The translations under genes were made by a program, and so were the position numbers. A model generated the notes under the pieces. It saw only the letters and a program-made list of their open reading frames with translations. It made no database searches and was not told the origin of the DNA. From assembly GCA_937872095.1 (NCBI GenBank), contig CALMNW010000014.1, positions 176,799 through 231,596 of the forward strand: a stretch of DNA of 54,798 bases, in the 5' to 3' direction. This DNA is from an uncultured Verrucomicrobiota bacterium (GTDB lineage Bacteria; Verrucomicrobiota; Kiritimatiellia; CAIQIC01; Lenti-01). Below, piece by piece: positions 25,521 to 32,775 of this stretch (its first letter is position 1; each line of letters opens with the position of its first letter).

Positions 25521-27749
25521 TCACAGCGTCCTCGCATTCGAAACTACAAGCGCCTGGAGCGGTCCCCCGCGCCGCATCCCGGCGTCGGGCGACTGGGTCA
25601 GTTCGATGAAATCGGGATTTTCTCGCAGCGCCGCCAGGTCGGCGTCCGTCCGGGCGCCGTCGCGCAGCGTGGCGTCATAACGGATGGCCAGACGCAGGGC
25701 CGCCAGCGCTTCGTCCGCGCGCCCGCCCTTGGCCAGGAGACAGCCCTTGTTGTAGGCGGCGATGCCCAGTTTGCGGTCGAGGTTTTTCAGGTCCGCCGCG
25801 GACAGCGGACATTCCGTTCCGTCGGTGGCTGCTGCGCGGCGCCAGCAGGCCAGCGCGGACTCGTACTGCGCCAGGATCAGATCGTATTCCCGCAGGGCGC
25901 GCGCCTCGTCCTTGGCCCAGAAGTGCATTTCCTGCGCGAAATCGTAGGCGTCCGCGAACGTGCCGATCTCCGCGGCCAGCAACCGCGTCCGCGCCGGTTG
26001 GCGCGCCCAGTCCGGATCGTTCCGGGACAGGTAATCCCCGAATCCCGCCTGCATGGCCGGGGCCAGCTCCTGCGCCTTCTCCAGGCAGGCGACGGCGTTC
26101 GGCTCGTCGCCCAGATGCAGCGCCTGCCACGCCATCCCGCGGTAGAAATCGACGGCCGTCGGCTGCAGTTCCACGTAGGCGCTCAGCGCCAGGATGGCGC
26201 CGCGATGGTCGCCCGCCGCGCTGCGCAGTTTGGCTTCGATGTCCGCGCCAAGCAAGGGGGAAAGCCCCTTGGTCTTCGCGGTGGCCAAGTGCCGCTCGGC
26301 GGCCGCCAGATCGCCCTGCCGGTAGGCCAGCCGCGCCCGCAGCGCCCAAGTTTCCTCGAAGTCGGGATCCGCCTGCAGCGAGCGCTGCAGATAGGCGTCG
26401 GCCTGCTCCAGCTGGCCGGCGTCCAGCCGGGCCAGGGCCAGGCCGTTGAGCGCCACGGTCGCGTCGGGCACCTGCTCCAACACGCGGGTCCAGAGCGTCT
26501 CGCTGGACCGCCAGACCCGGCTCTGGGCGAAGGACAGCCCGCCCCAGCCAAGCACCAGGGCCGCCACCGCCGCGATCCGCAGCGGCCGCGCCGCGCCCGG
26601 TCGCCGGATCCACCGGACCAGCCCGTGGGCCAACAGCATCAGGAACCCGATTCCGGGGATATAGAAAAACCGGTCGGCGACCATGTAGCGGATGCCGATG
26701 GGCACCAGCCGCGACACCGGCAGCAGCGCAACGAGAAAGAAGAAGACCCCGAACGGCACCAGCCGCAGCCCGCGCCGCCACGCTTGCCAACCGAGCGCCG
26801 CGACCAGCGCCGCCACGCCCAGCGCGGCCAGGACGTAGGCCGCGGTCGTCGCCGCGCCGGCCGGCGGCACCGGCACGTAGGCGGTCAGCCCCACCGGCCA
26901 CAGGCTCTTGCCGACGAACCAGAAGAAATTCCAGGAGGCCATCGCCGCGTTCTGGAGCACGTGCCCGACTTCCCCGGCGCGGATCACGCCGTAGCCGACG
27001 TGCGTGCGGAGCGTGAGCGCCGCGAAAACCAGGCTTAGCGCGGCGAAGGGCAGCAGCCAGGGCCGCCGCCACTGGTCCGCCAGCGGCCGGCCCAGATACA
27101 GATCGCACAGGAGCGCCGTCGCCGGCAACGTCACCGCCATCGGCTTGGACAGCAGCGCTAGCAGCCCGGCGGCGACGGACGCGGCGAAAAACCGGACCGG
27201 CCGCCCCTCGCGGAACTGCAGGTACAGGACGAGCGCGGCAAGATAGAACAGGGCGCACAGCACGTCCTTGCGCTCGGCGATCCACGCCACCGATTCGACG
27301 TGCAGCGGATGCACGGCGAACAGCGCCGCCGTCAACCACGCCCACGGCCGGTCCGCGCGCAATTTGCGCAGCAGGACGTAGACCAGCAAGACGTTCGCCG
27401 CGTGGATCAGCAGGTTCGTCGCGTGGAAAACCCAGGGCGTCAGGCCCGCCAGCCGGTGCTCGACCATCAGCGTCAGTTCCGCCAGCGGCGTGTATTGCCC
27501 GTTCGGAATCGGGCCGTTCCGCGGCTCCAGCCGAAATAGGTCGACGACGTTGGCCCACGCCATCTGGTGGATCCGAAAGTTGTGCGTCACGTAGTACGGA
27601 TCGTCCCAGTCGAGGAATTCGCCCCGCAGCGCCGGTAGCATCGGCACCGTCGCCAGCAGGAGCAAGGCCAACGCGGCGGCGGCCCGGATCCGGCGGGACA
27701 CCGGAGCAATCCGCACGGCGGCGTTGTTCTTGACCGGGTCGCGCGCCAT
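25521..27749 (-). CDS. TMTC-like membrane glycosyltransferase with C-terminal TPR domain
   Basis: 742 residues. Residues 1-420 form a polytopic membrane region of about ten or more hydrophobic segments; 420-700 are TPR-like helices. The first external loop holds LDWDDPYYVTHN, the acidic pair typical of GT-C-fold glycosyltransferases, followed by YTPLAELTLMVEH, FHATNLLIHAANVLLVYVLL and AALFAVHPLHVESVAWIAER, which match the bacterial relatives of eukaryotic TMTC O-mannosyltransferases (DUF1736 region). The likely reaction is transfer of a sugar from a lipid-linked donor to Ser/Thr of exported proteins (family knowledge; substrate not shown). ATG at 27749 has GAGGA six nt upstream, overlapping the stop of the mini-ORF nine nt away. 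The giant Ser/Thr-rich exoprotein starts 71 bp downstream, making it the obvious candidate acceptor (inference). Confidence 0.8.
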   Translation of the reverse strand: MARDPVKNNAAVRIAPVSRRIRAAAALALLLLATVPMLPALRGEFLDWDDPYYVTHNFRIHQMAWANVVDLFRLEPRNGPIPNGQYTPLAELTLMVEHRLAGLTPWVFHATNLLIHAANVLLVYVLLRKLRADRPWAWLTAALFAVHPLHVESVAWIAERKDVLCALFYLAALVLYLQFREGRPVRFFAASVAAGLLALLSKPMAVTLPATALLCDLYLGRPLADQWRRPWLLPFAALSLVFAALTLRTHVGYGVIRAGEVGHVLQNAAMASWNFFWFVGKSLWPVGLTAYVPVPPAGAATTAAYVLAALGVAALVAALGWQAWRRGLRLVPFGVFFFLVALLPVSRLVPIGIRYMVADRFFYIPGIGFLMLLAHGLVRWIRRPGAARPLRIAAVAALVLGWGGLSFAQSRVWRSSETLWTRVLEQVPDATVALNGLALARLDAGQLEQADAYLQRSLQADPDFEETWALRARLAYRQGDLAAAERHLATAKTKGLSPLLGADIEAKLRSAAGDHRGAILALSAYVELQPTAVDFYRGMAWQALHLGDEPNAVACLEKAQELAPAMQAGFGDYLSRNDPDWARQPARTRLLAAEIGTFADAYDFAQEMHFWAKDEARALREYDLILAQYESALACWRRAAATDGTECPLSAADLKNLDRKLGIAAYNKGCLLAKGGRADEALAALRLAIRYDATLRDGARTDADLAALRENPDFIELTQSPDAGMRRGGPLQALVVSNARTL

Positions 27750-27758
27750 CGCCGTTCC

Positions 27759-27920
27759 TCAGGGCACCACCAGTTTCACGCGGAACGTGCCCGAAAGCGC
27801 GTCCTCGGGAAGACCCACCACCACCATGTCGATCTCAAATTCGCCCGTGTCCGCCGTCTCCGCCGTGGATTCGCCGGCGGCGCGCGCGCGGCGTCCGAAA
27901 AGGTTGTTCAGCATGTTCAT
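27759..27920 (-). pseudogene. Chimeric 53-codon mini-ORF: N-terminus of the giant protein joined to the C-terminus of the 28918-29886 protein
   Basis: Codons 1-22 (MNMLNNLFGRRARAAGEST plus AET) match the first 22 residues of the giant protein with two changes; the DNA at 27853-27920 and 25382-25449 differs at about 3 of 68 positions, and both are preceded by a CGGGAGAACCG-like or GGGAGAACCG leader. Codons 25-53 (GEFEIDMVVVGLPEDALSG, TFRVKLVVP) match the end of the protein at 28918-29886, again with about three base changes over some 70 bp. It therefore looks like the collapsed remnant of a larger secreted-protein gene that had both ends. It keeps a start, an SD and a stop, and its stop overlaps the ribosome-binding site of the glycosyltransferase gene, so it may still be translated and couple that gene. 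Confidence 0.7.
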
Positions 27921-28033
27921 GTTTCGGTTCTCCCGGGTGGGAATGGTTCTGCCGTTCGTCGTCTCAGAAATCTTCATGGGTTCCGTCCTCGAAATCGCGC
28001 CTTCCGTCGCCGCCGCCGCGCCGACCGATCCGA

Positions 28034-28100
28034 CCACGGATGCACACGGATGGACACGGATGGAAAATCCCTCTGTGTTTCTCTGTGTTCTCTGTGGTTC
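28034..28100. repeat. Short intergenic repeat cluster (CACGGATG and CTCTGTG units)
   Basis: Three or four copies of (A/C)CACGGATG follow one another, then about four copies of CTCTGTG(T/G)TT-type units. It lies in the 257-bp gene-free stretch 27921-28177. The pair of motifs resembles dispersed intergenic repeats I associate with verrucomicrobial genomes; that resemblance is from memory and not tested. Confidence 0.55.
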
Positions 28101-28177
28101 AAACCCGTCTCCATTCTCGCCATTCGCGAATTTCCGCCGCGGACGGGCAAGTGTCGTTTGGGCTGTCCGTTCCCGGC

Positions 28178-28585
28178 TCATTTCGCGCCTCGTTTGTCGA
28201 TCTCGGCCTGCGCAAACGCGAAAGTTTCCCGCGCTTTTTCCACGGCGGCCAGCGCCTCGTCGATCGGAATTTCCCGCCAGTCGTCGGGATAGCGGCTTTG
28301 CGAAGCATAGCCCGTCAGTTCCGCGCCGACGTCGGCCAAACGCCCAAACGTAGGTTCCACCTCGGCGCAAAGTTCGACCAACCGGGGCAGGCTATGGGTC
28401 CGCTCCACGTGCCGGCCCGCTGCGGTCAAGAAAGCCTTGAGGCATTTCTCCACGCACTGCTGGGCGTGGTAGCAGCTCGTGTCCACGACGGGCGGGACGA
28501 GGGAAACCATCGTTTCCGCCGTCCGCAAGTCGTTGGCGGCTTTCGCCAGCCAACGCGCCACCGTCGTTTTGACCGCTTCATCCAT
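28178..28585 (-). CDS. HEPN domain protein (HepT-like toxin half)
   Basis: 135 residues from the ATG that overlaps the MNT stop by 8 bp (an upstream start at 28606 would add seven residues). The sequence has WLAKAANDLRTAETM, CYHAQQCVEKCLKAFLTAAG, THSLPRLVELC and SRYPDDW, the conserved order of the HEPN domain. An RX5H arrangement (RHVERTH) fits the RX4-6H ribonuclease motif of HEPN toxins. With the upstream nucleotidyltransferase it forms a standard MNT/HEPN pair, in which MNT modifies and neutralises the HEPN RNase (known for HepT/MntA). All-helical and cytoplasmic. Confidence 0.85.
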   Translation of the reverse strand: MDEAVKTTVARWLAKAANDLRTAETMVSLVPPVVDTSCYHAQQCVEKCLKAFLTAAGRHVERTHSLPRLVELCAEVEPTFGRLADVGAELTGYASQSRYPDDWREIPIDEALAAVEKARETFAFAQAEIDKRGAK

Positions 28586-28904
28586 GGCACAAAATTCCCG
28601 TTTCAAACACTTCCCGCGCCAGCGTGTTCGCCACGCGCTTCTGCGACTCGAACTCCTCCGGCGACATCACGAAAACGTCGAGGGGAATGGCCGGCTTCCG
28701 GAACAACCGCTGGGTCTTGATCTGGATCTCGCGCGGAGCTTCGTTCCCGGCGTACACCAGCAGGACGTCCACGTCGCTTTCCCGTTCTGCGGCTCCGGAC
28801 GCGCGCGAACCAAACAGGTAGATTTTTTCCGGATGCACCGCCGCGGCGATTTTTTCGACCACGTGCCCGGCCACCGGATCGATCGGATGTCCGTTTTGCG
28901 ACAT
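28578..28904 (-). CDS. MNT-type nucleotidyltransferase (antitoxin half of HEPN/MNT pair)
   Basis: 108 residues, the usual size for minimal nucleotidyltransferases. The core is YLFGSRASGAAERESDVDVL, the GSxxxGxxxxxSDxDL motif of the polymerase-beta fold, with the two metal-binding Asp residues in SDVDVL. A third acidic residue is in IPLDVFV. It starts 13 nt after the stop of the secreted-protein gene and overlaps the HEPN gene by 8 bp, so the pair is translationally coupled. Confidence 0.87.
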   Translation of the reverse strand: MSQNGHPIDPVAGHVVEKIAAAVHPEKIYLFGSRASGAAERESDVDVLLVYAGNEAPREIQIKTQRLFRKPAIPLDVFVMSPEEFESQKRVANTLAREVFETGILCHG

Positions 28905-28917
28905 GGACCCCGGACTC

Positions 28918-29886
28918 CTATTTCACCAGTTTCACGCGGAACGTGCCCGTGAGCGCGTCCTCGGGAAGACCCACCACCGCCATGTCGATCTCAAATTCGC
29001 CTTCGCCCGCCGTCACGACGTCGCCGACGGGAATGAACGTGCGGGGCTCGCCCGTCGCCGGGTCCGTCCCCAGCTGCAGCACGTATTCGAGCTGGTATTT
29101 CTTGCCCGGAACCGACTGCCAGCGCACGCGGATCGGCCGCACGGGGTCTTCGCCTTCCGCCAGCACCTGCGGTCCCGCTTCGCGCCGCACCAGCCGGAAG
29201 GACAGCTTCGAATCCGGATCGTCCGGCGCCGTGCCCGCCAGCATCTCGTGCAGGTCGCTCATGCCGTCGCCGTCGTAGTCGGACGTGAGCCGGTCGTCGG
29301 TGCCCAGCAGCTGCTCCCAGGAGTTTTCCAGCCCGTCGCCGTCGTCGTCGGCGGAATCGAGCGCCCGGAGCGCGCCGAAGGTGAACACCAGCGAACTTTC
29401 GTTGGTCGAGACCGGCACGATGTCGGCATCCGCGTAGAACGTGGCCGTCGCGGGATCGGGGGCGTTGAAAACGCGGGCGAAAATCTTGCTGCCGGCGGGC
29501 GGCCGATCGGGAAACACCGCGCAGAACAGGCCGGAGTGGGCCGTGGCCGCGTTGATGCCCATGCCGAACGTGGTGCCTGCGGGAACGAGCGGGTTGTACG
29601 GGCTGGATTCGCCGTGGAGACCCGGCGCGAATTTTTCCCCTTCGGGGAAGCGGTTCGTATACGCAAAACGCACTTCGATCCGCGGACGATCCGCCGCGGC
29701 CGCGAGCGCGGGCGACCCCCGCATGGGCCGGCCGAATTCGTCCAGCAGCGGAACGGCGTTGCCGGCATACAGCGGCACGGAGATGCCGTCGGCGGCATGG
29801 ACGCCTGCGCAAGAGGCTGCCAGAACCAGCAATGCCCCGTACGCAACCCATCCGCGAAGGCCCGATTTGTTGTGTGTCTTGCTCAT
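28918..29886 (-). CDS. Secreted protein of unknown function with calcium-loop segment
   Basis: 322 residues from the ATG at 29886, chosen because it begins the signal peptide (MSKTHNKSGLRGWVAYGALL, then VLAASCAGVHA/ADG) and follows GAGAGAAA. The mature part has no catalytic motif I recognise. Residues near 190-240 contain DSADDDGDGLENSWEQLLG and SDYDGDGMSDLHEMLAG, the paired Asp-rich loops common at the C-terminus of secreted PVC proteins and expected to bind calcium. The last 27 residues (GEFEIDMAVVGLPEDALTG onward) recur in the chimeric mini-ORF at 27759-27920, so this tail may be a shared module. Confidence 0.75.
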   Translation of the reverse strand: MSKTHNKSGLRGWVAYGALLVLAASCAGVHAADGISVPLYAGNAVPLLDEFGRPMRGSPALAAAADRPRIEVRFAYTNRFPEGEKFAPGLHGESSPYNPLVPAGTTFGMGINAATAHSGLFCAVFPDRPPAGSKIFARVFNAPDPATATFYADADIVPVSTNESSLVFTFGALRALDSADDDGDGLENSWEQLLGTDDRLTSDYDGDGMSDLHEMLAGTAPDDPDSKLSFRLVRREAGPQVLAEGEDPVRPIRVRWQSVPGKKYQLEYVLQLGTDPATGEPRTFIPVGDVVTAGEGEFEIDMAVVGLPEDALTGTFRVKLVK

Positions 29887-30479
29887 CGTTTTTCTCTCGT
29901 TTGAACTACGGAACAACCCGTCCATGCGGCACTCCAATTCCGCTCCGCGTTTTCTCCGGCGAAAACCCGCATTTGTATAGAAGTCCATAATTCGTCTTAT
30001 TAGAAATATATAATGGCCCATCTGGGGCCGCAAGAGATATTAAACATATAAAGCGCTTTTTATTCGGGTTGTTTTTCCCCGGCGAAATCGATCGGACGGC
30101 GAGCGTTTTTCCGCCCCCCGCCCCCCTGTTTTCCACCCCCGCGCTTTTTCGGAACTCGGTATCCGCCGAAGCCGGTGGAGATTCCTAAAATATTTGCGCC
30201 CCGAATCGGTAAATCGTTTTATTGCAAAAAACAAACGGTATTATGCCGTTTTCAGTTTTCACATAACCTAAAATATTTACGGGCGCGGAGGGCGTTTCGG
30301 GACGGTCGCCGGGGCGAAAACATGGGAAACGACGATCGGGAAGATGGTTCTTTTCCAAGCTCGTTCTGCATGGCCCCGCGAGGAGCGCGGAAGAACTTTC
30401 CCCAAACCGCCGCGATCGACCGGCGTCGTTCCAGACGAATTCCAGCCCCCCACCCCCGCGCGGCGGGCTGCCCGTGCGG
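29887..30479. other. Gene-free AT-rich island upstream of the secreted-protein gene
   Basis: I see no credible gene here. The part from about 29,970 to 30,290 is markedly AT-rich against GC-rich surroundings. It contains the palindrome AAAGCGCTTT (30050-30059), a hairpin GGCCC-5-GGGCC (30015-30029), a hairpin AAACGG-7-CCGTTT (30233-30251) and a 12-bp direct repeat CCTAAAATATTT (30184-30195 and 30267-30278). It probably includes the promoter of the minus-strand gene starting at 29886. Confidence 0.5.
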
Positions 30480-30824
30480 TCAATCGGCCGAAGCCTTCTC
30501 CGAGACGAAGCGGACGTCTTCCTTCATGCGCCGGCGTTCCCCGTCGGCCAACCCCTTCCAGCAAGCGGACCTTTTGGCCAGCGCCTGCATGGCGCCGATC
30601 TCGGCTTGATAACGGTCCAAGGCGGCCGGATCGTGTTTCGCCACGCGCGACAGCACGACGCTCAGCGCCACGAGGGCGGTCCGCCCGCCGCCTTGCGACT
30701 CGCTGCGGAACTCCACCAGACACCGGCTCGCCGCCTGCCCGACGGTATAGCCTTCCGCCAGCAAGACCTCGTAGAAAGTCTCCACGATCGCGCAGCGCAG
30801 TTCGTAGTAGGATTCCGGCTCCAC
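30480..30824 (-). CDS. Small unknown protein coupled to a secreted deaminase
   Basis: 114 residues, GTG start one nt after the stop of the deaminase gene at 30826-31422, with CGGAGA about 8 nt upstream inside that gene. No signal peptide. It is predicted largely helical, with YYELRCAIVETFYEVLL, RTALVALSVVLSRVAKHDP and WKGLADGERRRMKEDVRF. I do not recognise the family. Its position after a deaminase-toxin-like gene suggests an immunity or accessory role, but it has no export signal whereas the deaminase does, and nothing else supports that idea. Confidence 0.7.
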   Translation of the reverse strand: MEPESYYELRCAIVETFYEVLLAEGYTVGQAASRCLVEFRSESQGGGRTALVALSVVLSRVAKHDPAALDRYQAEIGAMQALAKRSACWKGLADGERRRMKEDVRFVSEKASAD

Positions 30825-30825
30825 G

Positions 30826-31422
30826 TCACTTTCTCCGATACAGGACCGACATGTTGACGTTGGTGTACTCGGCCATGAATTGCTTCATCACGTTCCAGCA
30901 ACTGGCGCAGGGCGGCAGATCCGTATAGAGCTTGATGCGGCCCTTGACGGAACGGTCCGGCAGGCGGGCGGCCATGTCCTCGAGAATCTTGTATTCCGTG
31001 TCGACGACGCGAAGCCAGCAGTCGGGCCCGTCCACCACGTCGTTCTGGTTCACGCACAGCGCGTGGTAGTGCCCTTTCTCCGGCCGAAGGGAAATGCCGG
31101 CCAGTTCCTTGACCGTTTCCTTGGAGAAATCGTCCAGGCTTTGGATGCCGCTGTGGGCGAAGTACTCGGTCTTGTCCAGTCCGTTGATCTTGGCCACCGC
31201 CCAGGCGAAGTTGTTGCGGCGCCGATATTGCTCCGGCAGCTTGTCGCGCTGGAATTCGATCCGCTCCAGCACCAGCGCGTCCTTCTCGCGATGGGCTTTC
31301 CGCAGCGTCGGTTGGCGCACGGTCGGCAACATCTGCTCCGGCGTCGCCTCGTCCTGCACCGGCGCCCCCCCCGCCCACGCCAACGCGGCCATCGCCCAAA
31401 CGATCAAAACAATCTTTTTCAT
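30826..31422 (-). CDS. Secreted deaminase-superfamily protein 1 (toxin-deaminase-like)
   Basis: 198 residues from ATG 31422, which gives a signal peptide (MKKIVLIVWAMAALAWAGGA) and lies behind an AAGGA. The C-terminal half carries a deaminase pattern: YFAHSGI (88-93 region), DTEYKILEDM with Asp141/Glu143 as the [HCD]xE element, then LYTDLPPCASC with Cys172 and Cys175 as the PCxxC zinc ligands, followed by QFMAEYTNVNMSVLYR. This pattern resembles bacterial toxin deaminases of the BURPS668_1122 type. Such enzymes deaminate bases in nucleic acids or nucleotides. The presence of a plain Sec signal instead of a large toxin carrier is unusual. 52% or so identical by eye in the core to its upstream paralogue. 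Confidence 0.7.
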   Translation of the reverse strand: MKKIVLIVWAMAALAWAGGAPVQDEATPEQMLPTVRQPTLRKAHREKDALVLERIEFQRDKLPEQYRRRNNFAWAVAKINGLDKTEYFAHSGIQSLDDFSKETVKELAGISLRPEKGHYHALCVNQNDVVDGPDCWLRVVDTEYKILEDMAARLPDRSVKGRIKLYTDLPPCASCWNVMKQFMAEYTNVNMSVLYRRK

Positions 31423-31570
31423 GTCGCGCTTCCTTGCGGGGTTCTCTTGCATCGCATCGGGAGAATATACCCGAACCGGAGACGATCTCCTAATCATTTG
31501 TCTGCCGAATGCGAGCAACGAGTTCGCTCGCGCAATCCGGCAGCGAACAAAGTCCGCCGGTCCCGCCGGA

Positions 31571-32227
31571 CTACGGCGGCCACTCGTAGAAGACTTCCAT
31601 CTCGACGTTGGTGTAGAGCGCCAGGAACTGGTCCATCACGCCCCGGCAACTCGGACAGGGCTCCAGATTCGTGTACAACCGGATCTGGCCCGCCACCGAT
31701 GGATCCGGCAATCGCGCGGCGACGTCCTCGAGCATCTTGTATTCCGTGTCGAACCAGCGCGGCAGCGCGTTGGGTCCGTCGACGTTGCCCAGATAGTCCA
31801 CGAACAGGGTCTGGAATTTGCCCTTTCCTTTTGCGGGGGAAAACGACATGCCCTTGAGCCGCTTGGCCACGGTTTTCGAGAACCCGTCGAGGCTCTGGAT
31901 GCCGCTGTGCGCGAAGTATTCTTTTTTCTTCAGGCCCGCGATCTCCGCCCAGGCCCAGCCGAAGTTGTTCCGGCGATAGAACTCTTCCGGCAACCTCTTG
32001 CGCCAGTACCAGATGCGCTTCAGGTCCGCAGCGTCTTTCTGGCGGTCCAGATGCCGGATTTCCGGCTTTCGCGCGGCCACCGAGGCCGGCCCGCACGCGG
32101 GCGTTTCGACCGCCGTCGGCGGCGTTTTTTCCGCCGTCTTTTTCTTCCGGGGCGCGGCCTCCGCCGTTCCGGTCCAGACCAGTCCCAGTCCGACCGCCAG
32201 CACCCATGTCATCCATGTTCGTTTCAT
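31571..32227 (-). CDS. Secreted deaminase-superfamily protein 2 (toxin-deaminase-like)
   Basis: 218 residues from ATG 32227, starting with the signal peptide MKRTWMTWVLAVGLGLVWTG ending TAEAA, then a basic linker (PRKKKTAEKTPP). The core repeats the paralogue: YRRNNFGWAWAEIAGL, YFAHSGIQSLDGFSK, FDTEYKMLEDVAARLPDPS with Asp160/Glu162, and LYTNLEPCPSCRGVMDQFL with Cys191/Cys194. All putative zinc and proton-shuttle positions are kept in both copies, which argues for activity. It is 148 bp upstream of the second copy; the gap holds a GCGAGC-9-GCTCGC hairpin (31511-31531). Function and target unknown. Confidence 0.7.
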   Translation of the reverse strand: MKRTWMTWVLAVGLGLVWTGTAEAAPRKKKTAEKTPPTAVETPACGPASVAARKPEIRHLDRQKDAADLKRIWYWRKRLPEEFYRRNNFGWAWAEIAGLKKKEYFAHSGIQSLDGFSKTVAKRLKGMSFSPAKGKGKFQTLFVDYLGNVDGPNALPRWFDTEYKMLEDVAARLPDPSVAGQIRLYTNLEPCPSCRGVMDQFLALYTNVEMEVFYEWPP

Positions 32228-32330
32228 CTCGCGAGAGCATACGGGAGCCGGAGGCCGACCCCAAGCGAAATGTGGAAAAATCTCCATGCGTTCGGAACGC
32301 CTCGGCGCGCTCTTCCGGAAAATGGACGAC

Positions 32331-32360
32331 AAAAAACCCCTGCCGCGGGAACGGCAGGGG
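32331..32360 (-). terminator. Intrinsic terminator of the thiolase/DUF35 unit
   Basis: Read on the minus strand: CCCCTGCCG, loop TTCCCG, CGGCAGGGG, then TTTTTT. A perfect 9-bp GC-rich stem with a six-T tail, 26 bp after the stop of the DUF35 gene. Confidence 0.9.
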
Positions 32361-32385
32361 CGCAGGCCGGCGCAGACGCGCGGGT

Positions 32386-32766
32386 CTATTTGAACACGAA
32401 CACTTTGACCGGCTTGCCGGGGCGTTCGTCGGACTCTTCGACCGTCGCGGTCAGGCTCATGCCGGTCTTGGGTTCCGCTACTTCCACCCGCCCGGACGCC
32501 CGCAGTCCGTTCTCGAACTGGACGATGCCGAACTGGAGGAATTTCTTCGTGTAGCCTTCGGGCAAATTCCACACCCGCGTCCAGGCCAGCAGCTGGCAGG
32601 GACCTTCCAGATCGAAGGTCGACCAGCCCTTGCCCGTCACGGGATCGCGCCGCGCGCCGCACTGGGAGCAGATCATCGGCGCCGGATAGAAGACGGCCCC
32701 GCAACCTTCGCACTTGTAGGCGGAAATCTTGGGCGTCTGGACGTCGTACATGCTGAAGTTGATCAT
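32386..32766 (-). CDS. DUF35 zinc-ribbon/OB-fold protein, thiolase partner
   Basis: 126 residues. An N-terminal zinc ribbon has Cys19, Cys22, Cys33 and Cys36 (YKCEGCGAVFYPAPMICSQC), and the rest is an OB fold (WSTFDLEGPCQLLAWTRVW, FLQFGIVQFENGLRASGRV). This is the architecture of DUF35/ChsH2-type proteins, which bind CoA thioesters and form complexes with thiolase-fold enzymes such as the archaeal acetyl-CoA acetyltransferase/HMG-CoA synthase and the Ltp2 aldolase. It starts 9 bp after the thiolase gene and is followed by the intrinsic terminator. Confidence 0.9.
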   Translation of the reverse strand: MINFSMYDVQTPKISAYKCEGCGAVFYPAPMICSQCGARRDPVTGKGWSTFDLEGPCQLLAWTRVWNLPEGYTKKFLQFGIVQFENGLRASGRVEVAEPKTGMSLTATVEESDERPGKPVKVFVFK

Positions 32767-32775
32767 GATCTTCTC

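Noticed and set aside
27759..28370. A 203-codon reading of the mini-ORF with an upstream extension
   Set aside because: The extension beyond the ATG at 27920 crosses the repeat cluster and HEPN region and has no SD or protein character, whereas 27920 has a GGGAGA site shared with the giant gene.
31511..31531. GCGAGC hairpin between the two deaminase genes as an intrinsic terminator
   Set aside because: The stem is only six pairs and no T tract follows on the minus strand; noted only as a possible weak structure.
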